Shown: one piece after another, positions 35,398 through 47,277 of the stretch | Layout: the number at the start of each line of letters is the position of its first letter | Position numbering within the stretch: position 1 is the first letter of the stretch | Assembly: GCF_900637905.1 (NCBI RefSeq) | Contig: NZ_LR134472.1 | Span: 496,001 to 560,000 of the forward strand | Reading direction: 5' to 3' | Source of the DNA: Parvimonas micra | GTDB taxonomy: Bacteria; Bacillota; Clostridia; Tissierellales; Peptoniphilaceae | Length of the DNA: 64,000 nt | The notes under the pieces: model-generated | Told to the model about the DNA's origin: nothing | Seen by the model: the letters and a program-made list of their open reading frames with translations, nothing else | Databases searched by the model: none | Position numbers and translations under genes: made by a program

Positions 35398-36576
35398 TCA
35401 AGCTAAAAGTGTCAGGAATTTTGCAACTCCAATTCCGAAAAACGTTCCGGTAATAACTCCGATTAATGCCATTAATACAGCTATCGGCACCAATGATTGT
35501 GAATATGCCGCAGCAAGTACAGGTGAAGAAGCTACTCCGCCTATGTTTGAAAGAGAAGCTATACCACAAGTGAATAAATCAAGTTTAAATACTTTTCCGA
35601 TTATAGCCATTAAAACTCCATGAATTATAAGAATTACAAAACCTGCTAAAATATATGCCGGAGCTTGAGTAAGTTCCATAAAGTTTGCATTTGATGCGAT
35701 TAAGCCTATTAGCATATATAATAGTACATTTGAAACTTCAGGAGATCCCGGAATTCTTGCAAGTGGTGTCATTGCAAAAATAACTCCTAAAATTGTAGTT
35801 ATGATTATTGTCCAACCTGTTGCTCCCATAAATGCAAGTGCAGGAACTTTTACCAATTCATTTCCCATTATTCCTGTAACCGCTGTAACTCCAAGTGAAA
35901 CACTCAATAAGAAAAATATATCTTGGAAAGTTATCTCTTTACTTATTGTTGAAAATTTTGCAGTTAAATGTTCATTTATATTATCAATTTTTGATGTGTC
36001 AGCCTTTGTCCACTTGTTAAACTTGTTTGCAAATGGAACTAAGAATAATAAGAACATTATCCATATTGAATAGTCTATTGAGTCAATCAATAGTGTATAA
36101 CCCATTCCTGAGCCTTCAAGTCCTACTGCTTGTTGTACCGCAACCATATTTTGTGTTCCTCCAACCCAACTTCCTGCTAGTGCTCCAAAAGTTAAAGGTG
36201 CATTGGATGCAAGACTTCCTTTGAAGATAAGAAATGCCACAACAAAACCAATCATTATAGTAAATGTTGCAGTAAAGAATGAAATTATCATTCTAGGACC
36301 TAATTTTGCTATATCTCTAAGGTCAGCCCTTAATAGCATTAAAAATATCATTGACGGCAATATTGCATCTTTTAAAACACTTCTGGCTTTAGATACACTT
36401 TCCACATTCATATCCCATACGCCTAATGTAGATAAAATCATAGCGCCGAAATAAATTATAACCAACGCAGGAATATATTTAAAAAATATTCCATTTTTAA
36501 ACTTCTTTTCCAAGTAAATAACTATACCTGAAACAAAAAATAACAGAGCAATAAATTGAAATCCATCTGTAATCAT
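35398..36576 (-). CDS. DUF819-family membrane protein
   Basis: A 392-residue protein with about ten to eleven hydrophobic helices. It matches the DUF819 (YjcL-like) family: LKDAILPSMIFLMLLRADLR near residues 68-87, AGSWVGGTQNMVAV around 134-147, and the C-terminal GIASLSNIGGVASSPVLAAAY. The GGTxN and SxxNIGG repeats suggest an inverted-repeat carrier of the BART type, but the substrate is unknown. Single gene with a strong promoter and terminator. Confidence 0.85.
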   Translation of the reverse strand: MITDGFQFIALLFFVSGIVIYLEKKFKNGIFFKYIPALVIIYFGAMILSTLGVWDMNVESVSKARSVLKDAILPSMIFLMLLRADLRDIAKLGPRMIISFFTATFTIMIGFVVAFLIFKGSLASNAPLTFGALAGSWVGGTQNMVAVQQAVGLEGSGMGYTLLIDSIDYSIWIMFLLFLVPFANKFNKWTKADTSKIDNINEHLTAKFSTISKEITFQDIFFLLSVSLGVTAVTGIMGNELVKVPALAFMGATGWTIIITTILGVIFAMTPLARIPGSPEVSNVLLYMLIGLIASNANFMELTQAPAYILAGFVILIIHGVLMAIIGKVFKLDLFTCGIASLSNIGGVASSPVLAAAYSQSLVPIAVLMALIGVITGTFFGIGVAKFLTLLA

Positions 36577-36651
36577 AAAAAACCCTCCTAAAATATATTT
36601 TCAATAAGAAAAAACAAAAAATATTTTTGATAGTTATTTCTTATTTATTTT

Positions 36652-36680
36652 ATTTTACCATTATAGGCAATCGTTGTCAA
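36652..36680 (-). promoter_or_regulatory. Promoter of the DUF819 gene
   Basis: Minus strand TTGACA (36675-36680), 17-base spacer ending TGG, TAAAAT (36652-36657). The rest of the 246-bp gap is AT-rich with no ORF. Confidence 0.85.
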
Positions 36681-36782
36681 TACATTTGATAGTAAATATC
36701 TATATTTATATTATTATATGATAATTCAACTCTTTTATAATACTTTATATCAAATAAAATTCAGAAAACCTTGTTGTTTAAC

Positions 36783-36812
36783 AACAAAAAAATGATTAGA
36801 CCTTAATCTAAC
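36783..36812 (-). terminator. Terminator of the ClC-GNAT unit
   Basis: AATG-TTAGA pairs with TCTAA-CATT around a 6-base loop with one internal mismatch. Seven U follow on the minus strand. Confidence 0.8.
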
Positions 36813-36822
36813 CATTAAAAAA

Positions 36823-37335
36823 CTATTTACTTAAACATAGTATAATTGATGTTTCATAATCTCCATTAGGATATTCAAATGGATTTATTAAATCTTTAAA
36901 TCCTAGTTTATGATAAAAATTAATTATTTTATCATTATTAAATTTCTTAGTAGATAATAAAATTTTATCTCCTTCAAAATTTTCAATTAGACATTTCATC
37001 AATTTTTTCCCATATCCTTTACCTTGATATTTTTCAATAACTGCCAATTCATTAAGTTCAAAAGTGCCCTTATACCAATCAATTCCACTTGGTAACTGTG
37101 AATCCACTTGCATTGCCCACCAATTTTCTTTTAAAAAATCAAAGCCATATACAAAACCGATTAACTTTTCATTTTCAAAAGCTCCAACAATTTTTATATT
37201 ATTTTTTAAACTACCGTCAATTCTGGTAATTAAAAAATTAGCAGAAAAATCATCAGTTTTAAAAACTTCTTTGTATATATCGGAAATTTCTCTTTTATAT
37301 TTTTCAATTTCTTCTAAAGTTAATAATTTAATCAT
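36823..37335 (-). CDS. GNAT-family N-acetyltransferase
   Basis: About 170 residues with the GNAT acetyl-CoA loop ELAVIEKYQGKGYGKKLMKCL near residues 95-115 (Q/RxxGxG/A = QGKGYG). A C-terminal strand NFYHKLGFKDL is also present. The N-terminal part (IYKEVFKTDDFSANFLITRI) is typical of small-molecule acetyltransferases. Substrate unknown. I use the ATG at 37335 after GGGGG; the in-frame TTG at 37350 lies upstream of that ribosome site. It follows the ClC gene by 37 bases and probably shares its transcript. Confidence 0.85.
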   Translation of the reverse strand: MIKLLTLEEIEKYKREISDIYKEVFKTDDFSANFLITRIDGSLKNNIKIVGAFENEKLIGFVYGFDFLKENWWAMQVDSQLPSGIDWYKGTFELNELAVIEKYQGKGYGKKLMKCLIENFEGDKILLSTKKFNNDKIINFYHKLGFKDLINPFEYPNGDYETSIILCLSK

Positions 37336-37372
37336 AAGACCCCCTAACAATTCTAAAAGTATTCTTTATTTT

Positions 37373-38905
37373 TTAATTATTTTGGCAAATTTTTTGTAAT
37401 GCGTTAAATGTATCAAATAATTTATTTTCACTTACGAGTACATTTATAACATCCCCATTTATTATTGTAGTTTCCCCATTTGGTATTATTTCTTCGACTC
37501 CTCTGTCAATATTTATAATTAACATTCCCTTTGGAAATTCTACTTCTTTTATTTTCTTATTTTCTATCTCACTTCCAATCTCAACAACTATACTCATAGT
37601 CATTTTTTCTCCATCTTTTGAAGTAGCAATATGTTCTCTTTCCATTAATCTTTCTAAAAGATATTCGTAAATAGGTAGTGATTTTAAATAATTCGGTATG
37701 GAATAAGTTATAAGACAAACTATTGAAAGAGGCAATAAATAGGAAAGATTACCAGTCATTTCAAAGATTAAAATTATTGAAGTAAGTGGTGCTCTAACTA
37801 TTGCAGTTAAATATCCTGCCATTCCAAGAATAATAAAACTATTTATATAAATCGGGTCTATAATTTTCCCAAAAATTGTTCCAACAGTTGCTCCTAAAAC
37901 TAATATCGGAAAGAAAATTCCACCAGGAACTCCTGAACTGAAACAAATTATTGAAAATAATAATTTTACTATAAAAAGTAAAATTAACATATAAATTGGA
38001 AAATCAACAGTTTGTAACTCTTTCATCAAAAAGCCGCCACCACCTAATAAATTAGGTGTAAATATTAAAATTACTATAGGTAGTAAAAAATATGGAATCA
38101 ATTTAAATTCTTTTTTTAGGTTTAATCCATCTTGAATTTTCATAAAAAATTCCATTAAAAATATATAGAGAACTCCTAAAACGGATAATACAACTGCAAA
38201 TAAAATCAAAGTCCAATAATTTACCAACGGTAATTTTTCAGCCATACTAAAATTAAAAACCGTTTCTGTTCCATACAATATTTTTGAAACCAAATCAGCA
38301 GTTATTGTAGCTGCCATACAAACTACCAAAAGTTTTTTACTAATGTGGCGATGTACTTCTTCAACTGCAAATAAAATTCCTGCAACAGGAGCATTAAATG
38401 CGGCAGCAAGTCCGGCACTTGCTCCACAAGTTATCAAAAACTTTTCAACAGTTTTATTTTTCTTTAGTTTTCTTGAAACTAATTTTCCACTCATTGCTCC
38501 AATTTGAATTGATGGACCTTCACGACCAACTGAAAAACCTGCCAAAGCAGTTAAAGCTCCCCCGAAAATTTTTGCTAATAATACTTTCACAGGATTAGGA
38601 TTAATATATCCCTTTATTTCCGCTTCAACTTGTGGTATTCCGGAACCTCCACAAAATCTTGACATTTTCTTAATCTTTGTAACTAAAAAAGAAATAAATA
38701 TAAGTGCAATAAAAATAATCGGATAAATGTAAAAATGACTTCTACTTATATTTACGATTCCTCCTATAATTCCTTCTATCCCATGAATAATATAACGATA
38801 GAAACTTGAAAGTCCTCCTGCAGCTATCCCAACCAAAATTCCATAAAAAAGTAATTTCAAATCTTCTTTTCTATGATTATTACTAACATTTTCTAAACTT
38901 TTCAT
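37373..38905 (-). CDS. ClC-family chloride channel/antiporter with C-terminal TrkA-C domain
   Basis: A 510-residue protein. ClC selectivity motifs are GGSGIPQVE (about 87-95), GREGPSIQIGA with the gating Glu (about 126-136), and GIFFPILVLGA (about 330-340). Residues 430-510 form a TrkA-C/RCK-C-like regulatory domain (MSIVVEIGSEIENKKIKEVEFPKG). The gating glutamate suggests a H+/Cl- or H+/F- type exchanger rather than a passive channel, which is inference. Cytoplasmic-membrane protein. Confidence 0.93.
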   Translation of the reverse strand: MKSLENVSNNHRKEDLKLLFYGILVGIAAGGLSSFYRYIIHGIEGIIGGIVNISRSHFYIYPIIFIALIFISFLVTKIKKMSRFCGGSGIPQVEAEIKGYINPNPVKVLLAKIFGGALTALAGFSVGREGPSIQIGAMSGKLVSRKLKKNKTVEKFLITCGASAGLAAAFNAPVAGILFAVEEVHRHISKKLLVVCMAATITADLVSKILYGTETVFNFSMAEKLPLVNYWTLILFAVVLSVLGVLYIFLMEFFMKIQDGLNLKKEFKLIPYFLLPIVILIFTPNLLGGGGFLMKELQTVDFPIYMLILLFIVKLLFSIICFSSGVPGGIFFPILVLGATVGTIFGKIIDPIYINSFIILGMAGYLTAIVRAPLTSIILIFEMTGNLSYLLPLSIVCLITYSIPNYLKSLPIYEYLLERLMEREHIATSKDGEKMTMSIVVEIGSEIENKKIKEVEFPKGMLIINIDRGVEEIIPNGETTIINGDVINVLVSENKLFDTFNALQKICQNN

Positions 38906-38960
38906 AAAAACTCCTAAAAATAAATATCTTACAATTATTTTATCACAAAAATAACAATAA

Positions 38961-38988
38961 AAAAAGTTTTGACAACAATCAAAACTTT
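38961..38988 (-). terminator. Terminator of the Nudix-EamA-unknown-rsuA operon
   Basis: A perfect stem AAAGTTTTGA/TCAAAACTTT with a 6-base loop and a following U-run on the minus strand. It touches the rsuA stop codon. Confidence 0.88.
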
Positions 38989-39694
38989 ATCTAAATATTT
39001 CTTCTAACTCACTATTAGTAATTTCTCGATACTCTCCAAGTTTAAGACTATCGTCTAAATTCAAATTTCCAATGCACACTTTTTTTAATTCGACAACTTC
39101 ATTTTCCACATATTCCAACATTCTTTTTACTTGATGAAATTTTCCTTCGGAAATTGTAAGGTTAATTTCTTTTTCTGAAATTTTTTCAACCTTTGCATTT
39201 TCTGTTGTAAAATCTTCTTTTTCAAAGTAAATTCCATTTTCAAGTTTTTCGATTTGTTCACTTATAATTTCATCTCTTAAAGTTACAAAATATTTTTTAT
39301 TTACTTTTTTCTTTGGATTTGTTACATTGTAGGAAAATTTGCCGTCATTTGTTAAAATCAAAAATCCTGTCGTATCTATGTCAAGTCGTCCAACTGGAAA
39401 TAATTCCATATTGGAGTATGGAAATTCAAGCAAGTCTAAAACAGTAGGAAGTTTTGTATCAAAGGTTGCACTGATGAAGTCCTTTGGCTTATTCAACATC
39501 AAATAAGTAAATTCCTTATAAATTACAATTTCATCATCAAACAAAATTTCATCTTTTTCAATGTCAACCTGTGTATTTGAATTCTTCTCAAACTTTCCAT
39601 TCAGCTTAACTCGACAAGTTTTCAAATATTTCTTTATCTCACTTCTTGAACCAATTCCCATATGACAAAGAAATCTATCAATTCTAATCTTCAT
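38987..39694 (-). CDS. rsuA: RsuA-type 16S rRNA pseudouridine synthase
   Basis: A 235-residue protein. The N-terminal S4 domain is MKIRIDRFLCHMGIGSRSEIKKYL. The RsuA/RluB catalytic motif GRLDIDTTGFLILTNDG contains the nucleophile Asp (GRLD), about residues 103-119. The C-terminal segment ends KVCIGNLNLDDSLKLGEYRE. RsuA makes pseudouridine 516 in 16S rRNA; closely related RluB/E/F use other sites, so the exact position is inferred from length and the S4 type. Confidence 0.9.
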   Translation of the reverse strand: MKIRIDRFLCHMGIGSRSEIKKYLKTCRVKLNGKFEKNSNTQVDIEKDEILFDDEIVIYKEFTYLMLNKPKDFISATFDTKLPTVLDLLEFPYSNMELFPVGRLDIDTTGFLILTNDGKFSYNVTNPKKKVNKKYFVTLRDEIISEQIEKLENGIYFEKEDFTTENAKVEKISEKEINLTISEGKFHQVKRMLEYVENEVVELKKVCIGNLNLDDSLKLGEYREITNSELEEIFR

Positions 39695-39695
39695 T

Positions 39696-40286
39696 TTATC
39701 TTGAAATTAGCTTATTACTATCAATAATATTTTTATATTTTAATGAATATTTTTCAAAAAGACCATTTACAAAAGCCTCTCTGAGTTCGTGATATACAGA
39801 AGCTTCCATATCAAATTCATTAAAATATTGTTTGTGAATATCATTATATAGTACGAATTCCAATTCGTTTTCTTCTTCTCTAATTACAGAAATTGAAACA
39901 TCACAAGGTAGTCCGTCAAGTAAAATGTCCATTAGTAATTCATAAGCATCTTGTAGGGATGAAATTTCATATTTCGGAAAAGTCGTTCCATATTCAAAAG
40001 CAACTTTTTTAATATCTTCAAGCGAAATTCCTTTGTCTAAAAGTTTTTTTACAACATAGGCAAATCTTATTTCAACATTTGAAACTGCTGTATGTAACCA
40101 TCCATGAATATTACTTTGATCAATTACTTCTTCTAAGTCTTCTGAAATCAATGCAGGAAATAGACTTTCTGCTTCGTCTCTTTCTTCTTTATTTAAAAAT
40201 TTTTCTTCTACTGCAAAAGTCAATTTTTGTGCAATTAAAATCTTATCATACATCCAAAAATGTATCGGTGCTAAAAACGCGCTCAT
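39696..40286 (-). CDS. Conserved-looking protein of unknown function
   Basis: I do not recognise this family. The product is about 196 residues, acidic, without signal peptide or membrane helix. It begins MSAFLAPIHFWMYDKILIAQ, has a mostly helical middle (LEEVIDQSNIHGWLHTAVSN) and a C-terminal part rich in Glu. His and Trp/Tyr residues near the N-terminus (IHFWMY, IHGWLH) could bind a metal or ligand, which is speculation. The ATG at 40286 is preceded by GGAG and overlaps the EamA gene stop by one base. A longer in-frame reading to 40355 lacks a ribosome site. RsuA follows after one base. Confidence 0.6.
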   Translation of the reverse strand: MSAFLAPIHFWMYDKILIAQKLTFAVEEKFLNKEERDEAESLFPALISEDLEEVIDQSNIHGWLHTAVSNVEIRFAYVVKKLLDKGISLEDIKKVAFEYGTTFPKYEISSLQDAYELLMDILLDGLPCDVSISVIREEENELEFVLYNDIHKQYFNEFDMEASVYHELREAFVNGLFEKYSLKYKNIIDSNKLISR

Positions 40287-41167
40287 TATTTTCTTCTCCT
40301 TCTCAAATCTTTGTTTATAGACAATAACAACACTGCTAAAACTATCAATCCACAACCTATAATTTTAAAAATTGTCATAGATTCATTAAGGAAGAATATA
40401 CCCAAAATTACACTTGTTATCGGTTCAAATGTACACAAAATTGAAGCTGTTGTGGCTCCACAATACTTAACTCCAAGTTGCAAAAATGCATTTCCAAAAA
40501 TTGAAGTTAAAAATGAAATTAAAATTGTAAGTCCCCAAGCCATTGGCGTAAGTGCAAAAGTAAGTTGTCCACTAACTTTACCAAGCACAAAAAGTCCTAC
40601 GATATTAAATAAACTTATGTAGAGAGTACATTTGAACGGGTCCATATGTTTAAAACCGCTTTTATCCAAATATACTAAAAATAAACTATAAGTTATGCCT
40701 GATAACGCAGCTAAAAATATCCCTAAAGCACTTCCTCCGGTAACTTCATCGACTAACAATACAATTCCTATCATTGAAAAAATAAGTGCAGATAATTTTT
40801 TTAAAGTAATTTTTTCTTTAAAAAATAAGATGCAAATAAAATAGACAACACAAGGATAGATGAAATGTATAGTAGTTGCCATTCCAACAGAAATGTAATT
40901 ATATGATGCATAAAGTGCTGTTGTGGTAATTCCTATACCTAAAAAAGAAAGTACAATAAAATGGAAAAATTCTCTTTTAGTAATCTTCATAGGAGTGTGA
41001 TTTTTTCTCATTCCTGCATACAAAAACGGTAGTCCCAATAACGCTCTTAAAAATGTAAGAGTAATGGCATTGTTCCCTCCGTCATATGTAAGTTTTGCAA
41101 GAATTGGCGTAAAGCCGAAAACAAATGCAGAAATAATTGTAAAGATAATACCCTTAATAAAATTCAT
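40286..41167 (-). CDS. EamA/DMT-superfamily transporter
   Basis: A 293-residue protein with ten hydrophobic helices in two homologous EamA halves (about 1-140 and 150-290). Both halves have the typical ending pattern: FKEKITLKKLSALIFSMIGIVLL and FLNESMTIFKIIGCGLIVLAVLLL. DMT carriers export or import small metabolites; the substrate cannot be read from sequence. It follows the Nudix gene by 25 bases and overlaps the next gene. Confidence 0.9.
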   Translation of the reverse strand: MNFIKGIIFTIISAFVFGFTPILAKLTYDGGNNAITLTFLRALLGLPFLYAGMRKNHTPMKITKREFFHFIVLSFLGIGITTTALYASYNYISVGMATTIHFIYPCVVYFICILFFKEKITLKKLSALIFSMIGIVLLVDEVTGGSALGIFLAALSGITYSLFLVYLDKSGFKHMDPFKCTLYISLFNIVGLFVLGKVSGQLTFALTPMAWGLTILISFLTSIFGNAFLQLGVKYCGATTASILCTFEPITSVILGIFFLNESMTIFKIIGCGLIVLAVLLLSINKDLRRRRK

Positions 41168-41192
41168 AACTACCTCCTAACTTTATATTTTC

Positions 41193-41656
41193 TTAAAAAA
41201 ATATTTCAGATACAACTTCGTCGTTTCGACCCCATTTTATAATCAATTCAGTATAATTATCGTCTAAATATAAATCAAATATCTTATCTATGCTATAACT
41301 CTTTCCATCAGCATTTTTAAACTCATCAATTCCCATCCAAAAGAGTTTTCCTTCAACATTGTTTTCAATTAATTCTCCAGAAAAATCTTCTGTATAATAT
41401 AAAAATCCCAATTCTCTTTTGTCATTAATTTCATCAATCCAGCTGACAGTTCCTTTTAATTTTAAATTTTCTACAGTTAATCCGGTTTCTTCAAAAACTT
41501 CTCTAACGCAAGAATCATATAAGACTTCCCCTTTTTCAACATGTCCTCCAACAAAGGTAAGTCCCTCCCAGCCATATTTTTTTACTTTATCCAAAATTAA
41601 AATTTTATCATTATCTCTATCATAAATCATACACATATTTTGTAAAATAGTTTCCA
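41193..41656 (-). CDS. Nudix hydrolase (MutT-like)
   Basis: About 154 residues with a complete Nudix box GHVEKGEVLYDSCVREVFEE-TGL (about residues 35-57). It contains the RExxEE metal-binding core. Such enzymes hydrolyse nucleoside diphosphates linked to another moiety; 8-oxo-dGTP or a related nucleotide is likely from similarity to MutT/YtkD-type proteins. I use the ATG at 41656 after GGAGG; a longer in-frame reading to 41693 has no ribosome site. First gene of an operon with EamA, the unknown protein and rsuA. Confidence 0.88.
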
Positions 41657-41843
41657 TAAATCCTCCAATAAAATTATGGTAAATAATCGTCACGATACTA
41701 TTATATCATTTAATACATTGAACATACAATACACAACTTTATCGAGATAGTAAAAAGTTGAAAATTATTAAACTATTAATAATATATCAAAAGTTAAGAA
41801 CAGATCTACTTCTTAAAATAACATATAAGTAGCTTTTCTTTAC

Positions 41844-41870
41844 AAAAAAATCCGACCTTAAAGTCGGATT
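41844..41870 (-). terminator. Terminator of the ten-gene replication/serS/dacA unit
   Basis: ATCCGAC/GTCGGAT stem with a CTTAAA loop and seven U on the minus strand, 20 bases after dacA. The rest of the 198-bp gap up to the Nudix operon is AT-rich and without ORFs. Confidence 0.9.
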
Positions 41871-41891
41871 TTTATCATATCTAAAAACCTT

Positions 41892-43067
41892 CTATGGTAA
41901 AATTGTTTCAACCACTTCAAATACTGTTTTGAAAAATCTTCCAATTCTTCTAACAAATCCCACCTTTGAATAGTCTTCTTTAGCTACCAAGTCAACAGTC
42001 GCAATCACTTCTTTAGAATTCTTGATTTTTATTTCTCCAACCTTATCCCCTTTTTTCAATGGCAATTTAACATCATCTACAGTTACTTCAGTTTCGTAAT
42101 TTATGCCTTTCATTGAAGCTCTTTCAAGATTTTCTTTAGGAACTAATTCAATAAAACCTTGACTTGCTGATTTTGTTTCAACTTTTTTTACAAATTTTTC
42201 GGAATCTACAATTTTTCTGGTTTCTATATTTTGTTTTGCATAATTGAGCATATCTTTCATATATTGAGCTCTGTCAGCTTTAGTTTTTGCACCCATCAAA
42301 ACGGAAATTACTCTAAATTCAGTTTCACCTTTTTTTATTTTCATAGTAGAAACTAAACAGTACCCGGCTTCGTCAGTATGTCCTGTCTTTAAACCGTCAA
42401 CTCCTTCAACTTGTCCAACTAGAGGAATCGTGCTCTCTTTTTTGAAGTTTCTTGAAGGTTGTTCTAAAACTGTAGTCTTTGCATATTCTAAAACTTCAGG
42501 ATATTTTTCAATTATTGCCTTTGAAAGAGTAAATATATCTCTTGTTGACATTTTATTATCCTGACCGTTTTTAGTAAGTCCTGAGGCATTTGTAAAAGTT
42601 GCATTTTGAAGTCCAAGCTCCTTTGCTTTTTCATTCATCATCGTTACAAATTTACTTTCACTTTCAGCAACAACCTCTGCAAGTGCAACTGCCGAATCAT
42701 TTCCGGAAACGACCATAAGTCCATCAAGCAAATCTTTAATGCTAATTTGTTCTCCTGCCTTCAAATTTAAACTTGAACCTTCTTCTCTGCTTGCATTTAT
42801 AGATATTTTAACTTTATCTTCCATTTTAAGCTTACCTTCAGCTATTTTTTCTTTAACTAAATAATAAGTCATAAGTTTTGAAATACTTGCTATTGATAAA
42901 GGTTCATCTATATTTTCTGCAACAAATAAAGCTCCTGATTTTGCATCTCCGATTAAAGATGCAGTAGTTTTCTTTTCAATTCCAAATATTGCATAAGACT
43001 TTGCAGTTCCGACAAAACAAATCGAAAAAATTAATGCTAAACTAAGTAATGCTCTTTTAAATTTCAT
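41892..43067 (-). CDS. dacA: D-alanyl-D-alanine carboxypeptidase (PBP5/DacA type)
   Basis: A 391-residue serine peptidase. The signal peptide is 1-26, and the catalytic motifs are S61-I-S-K64, S121-G-N123 and K227-T-G229. A C-terminal PBP5-type beta domain (about 280-365) is followed by an amphipathic membrane anchor (VRRIGRFFKTVFEVVETIL). It trims the terminal D-Ala of peptidoglycan stem peptides. Last gene of the long operon, 9 bases after serS. Confidence 0.95.
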   Translation of the reverse strand: MKFKRALLSLALIFSICFVGTAKSYAIFGIEKKTTASLIGDAKSGALFVAENIDEPLSIASISKLMTYYLVKEKIAEGKLKMEDKVKISINASREEGSSLNLKAGEQISIKDLLDGLMVVSGNDSAVALAEVVAESESKFVTMMNEKAKELGLQNATFTNASGLTKNGQDNKMSTRDIFTLSKAIIEKYPEVLEYAKTTVLEQPSRNFKKESTIPLVGQVEGVDGLKTGHTDEAGYCLVSTMKIKKGETEFRVISVLMGAKTKADRAQYMKDMLNYAKQNIETRKIVDSEKFVKKVETKSASQGFIELVPKENLERASMKGINYETEVTVDDVKLPLKKGDKVGEIKIKNSKEVIATVDLVAKEDYSKVGFVRRIGRFFKTVFEVVETILP

Positions 43068-43076
43068 AACACTCCC

Positions 43077-45529
<2,453 letters not shown>

Positions 45530-45538
45530 AACTACCTC

Positions 45539-46519
45539 CTATAATTTTATATTTTTACCAATTTTTTCTCTCAAGTCAAAAGGTGGAAAAACAAAAAACT
45601 TAAAATTTCCTCTTATTCTACTCGCAACTCTTGAGTCATAACATTCAGCTAAATCATATTCTGAAAGATTTGAAGTTATAATTGTATTTAAACCTCTTTC
45701 AATCCTATAATCCAAAAGCGAGCTTAAAAAGCTATTATTGTTCTTACTCAAAATTTCGTTCCCAAGATCATCAATAACCAGAAAATCGACATTTCTTATA
45801 AAATCAATTCTATCCTGTAATTCTTTTTTATCTCTATAAAAACTGTAACTATAGTTTGACATAAGTTCAAAAAATTCTGTTGCAGTTATAAAACAAGCAC
45901 GCTTTCCCCTATCTAACATATAATTTACCATTGCTGATGCAAAATAAGTTTTTCCGGCTCCACTCTTTCCATAAAAGAATATTCCATAATCCTTAATTTT
46001 AAAGTTATCACAATATTCTTTTGAAAAAGATATAAGTTTTTCTATATATTCTCTGGAATTTACAAGTCTATTTGCATGTTCGAAGTTTCCGTCAAAAAGA
46101 GAAAATTCAAAATTAGCAAAATTTTGTTCTCTTTTCTTATTTGAAAAGCCACTTTCCAAAACTCTATCCTCAACTAAATCGCTCATTATACAACTACAAA
46201 CAGAATTATTAAAGTATCCTGTATCTTTGCATTTTTCACAGACATAAATTTTATTCAAATAGTCTTTCGAAAAGCCATTTTTTACAAGTAACTCATCAAT
46301 ACTTTTTTCTAATTTTTTAAATTCTTTTCTGTCTTCTGAACAATCAAAGTTTAAAAGTGTGGACTTCATAATTTTTGTGGCTAAATTATTTCTCTTCGAT
46401 ATTAAATTTTCAATATTTTCAATGGAGGAATAAATTTTATTTTTTCTTTCCTCTTTGATTTTTTCCCTTAATAACGGTCTCTTATTAAGGCTTTTTAAAA
46501 CTAATTCATCTAAATTCAT
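45539..46519 (-). CDS. dnaI: DnaI/DnaC-like helicase loader ATPase
   Basis: About 326 residues. The N-terminal half has a zinc-binding CEKCKDTG...CSC cluster (about residues 85-105), as in B. subtilis DnaI. The AAA+ domain has Walker A GKSGAGKTY (about 180-188), Walker B FLVIDDLGNE and the arginine-finger region ASRIRGNF. It loads the replicative helicase at origins and restart sites. I use the ATG at 46519; the in-frame TTG at 46525 overlaps the DnaD stop. It follows the DnaD-domain gene directly. Confidence 0.92.
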   Translation of the reverse strand: MNLDELVLKSLNKRPLLREKIKEERKNKIYSSIENIENLISKRNNLATKIMKSTLLNFDCSEDRKEFKKLEKSIDELLVKNGFSKDYLNKIYVCEKCKDTGYFNNSVCSCIMSDLVEDRVLESGFSNKKREQNFANFEFSLFDGNFEHANRLVNSREYIEKLISFSKEYCDNFKIKDYGIFFYGKSGAGKTYFASAMVNYMLDRGKRACFITATEFFELMSNYSYSFYRDKKELQDRIDFIRNVDFLVIDDLGNEILSKNNNSFLSSLLDYRIERGLNTIITSNLSEYDLAECYDSRVASRIRGNFKFFVFPPFDLREKIGKNIKL

Positions 46520-46521
46520 AA

Positions 46522-47277
46522 TCAATACCTATCGAGTAATTCTGATGTTGCCGAATTATTGTCGTTTTTAATTTTTTCTATTTTTTCTTCTTCTGTTAAA
46601 ATATGTTCTTTTTCAATATATTTTTTAGTCTTTTTACTATATCTTTTAATTTTATTTTTATCTTTATTTTCAAGAAAATATTTCAAATCTTCAACATTGG
46701 AAATATTATTATCTCTTTTCCAAGCTCTTAAAATCCCGATAACATACTGTACGGACATACTTTTTCCTGTGTCTTTTGCATATTCATAAGCCTTATAAAC
46801 TAATGCCATTTCATGTCCCGTTTCTTCAATATGTGAAATAATTTCATTTATTTCATGAGGCTTTAAACTTAAACCTGTAATTTTTTCAATTTTTTTGAAG
46901 TATTCTTTATTGTCAATCATCGGTTTTTCTTTTTCTTCTTCTGTATTATCGTCGTAAACTCCTCCTGCATAGAGTGCAAAATTATTTACAAATTCAATCT
47001 TATTAACATTCCCTTTATCATCCAGAGTATAATCTAAAAGTTGATTATTTTTCCAATATTTTAGTGCATTCATAACCTGAACTTCAGAAAATTTAAGCTC
47101 TTCTGCTATGAATTTTATCGACAATTCACTTTTATAAGATCCAAAAAGTCTTTTATATAAAAATAAATATACTTTTAAGGAAATTTCATCAACTATCGAT
47201 AAGTAGTTATCCAAAAACATATTTTCAATAGGAGTTACTCCGGGTTGAATTATTGACTTTTTAAAACTTATTTCCAC
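46522..47277 (-). CDS. DnaD-domain replication initiation protein
   Basis: A 251-residue protein. The N-terminal winged-helix region (about 1-100, NMFLDNYLSIVDEISLKVYL) is followed by a C-terminal DnaD/DnaB_2 domain (about 120-200, ITGLSLKPHEINEIISHIEE ... YVIGILRAWKRDN). The YxxxILxxWK type motif is visible. These primosome proteins help deliver helicase with DnaI. The start is GTG at 47277, overlapping the GNAT gene by 17 bases. Whether it corresponds to B. subtilis DnaD or DnaB cannot be decided. Confidence 0.9.
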   Translation of the reverse strand: MEISFKKSIIQPGVTPIENMFLDNYLSIVDEISLKVYLFLYKRLFGSYKSELSIKFIAEELKFSEVQVMNALKYWKNNQLLDYTLDDKGNVNKIEFVNNFALYAGGVYDDNTEEEKEKPMIDNKEYFKKIEKITGLSLKPHEINEIISHIEETGHEMALVYKAYEYAKDTGKSMSVQYVIGILRAWKRDNNISNVEDLKYFLENKDKNKIKRYSKKTKKYIEKEHILTEEEKIEKIKNDNNSATSELLDRY

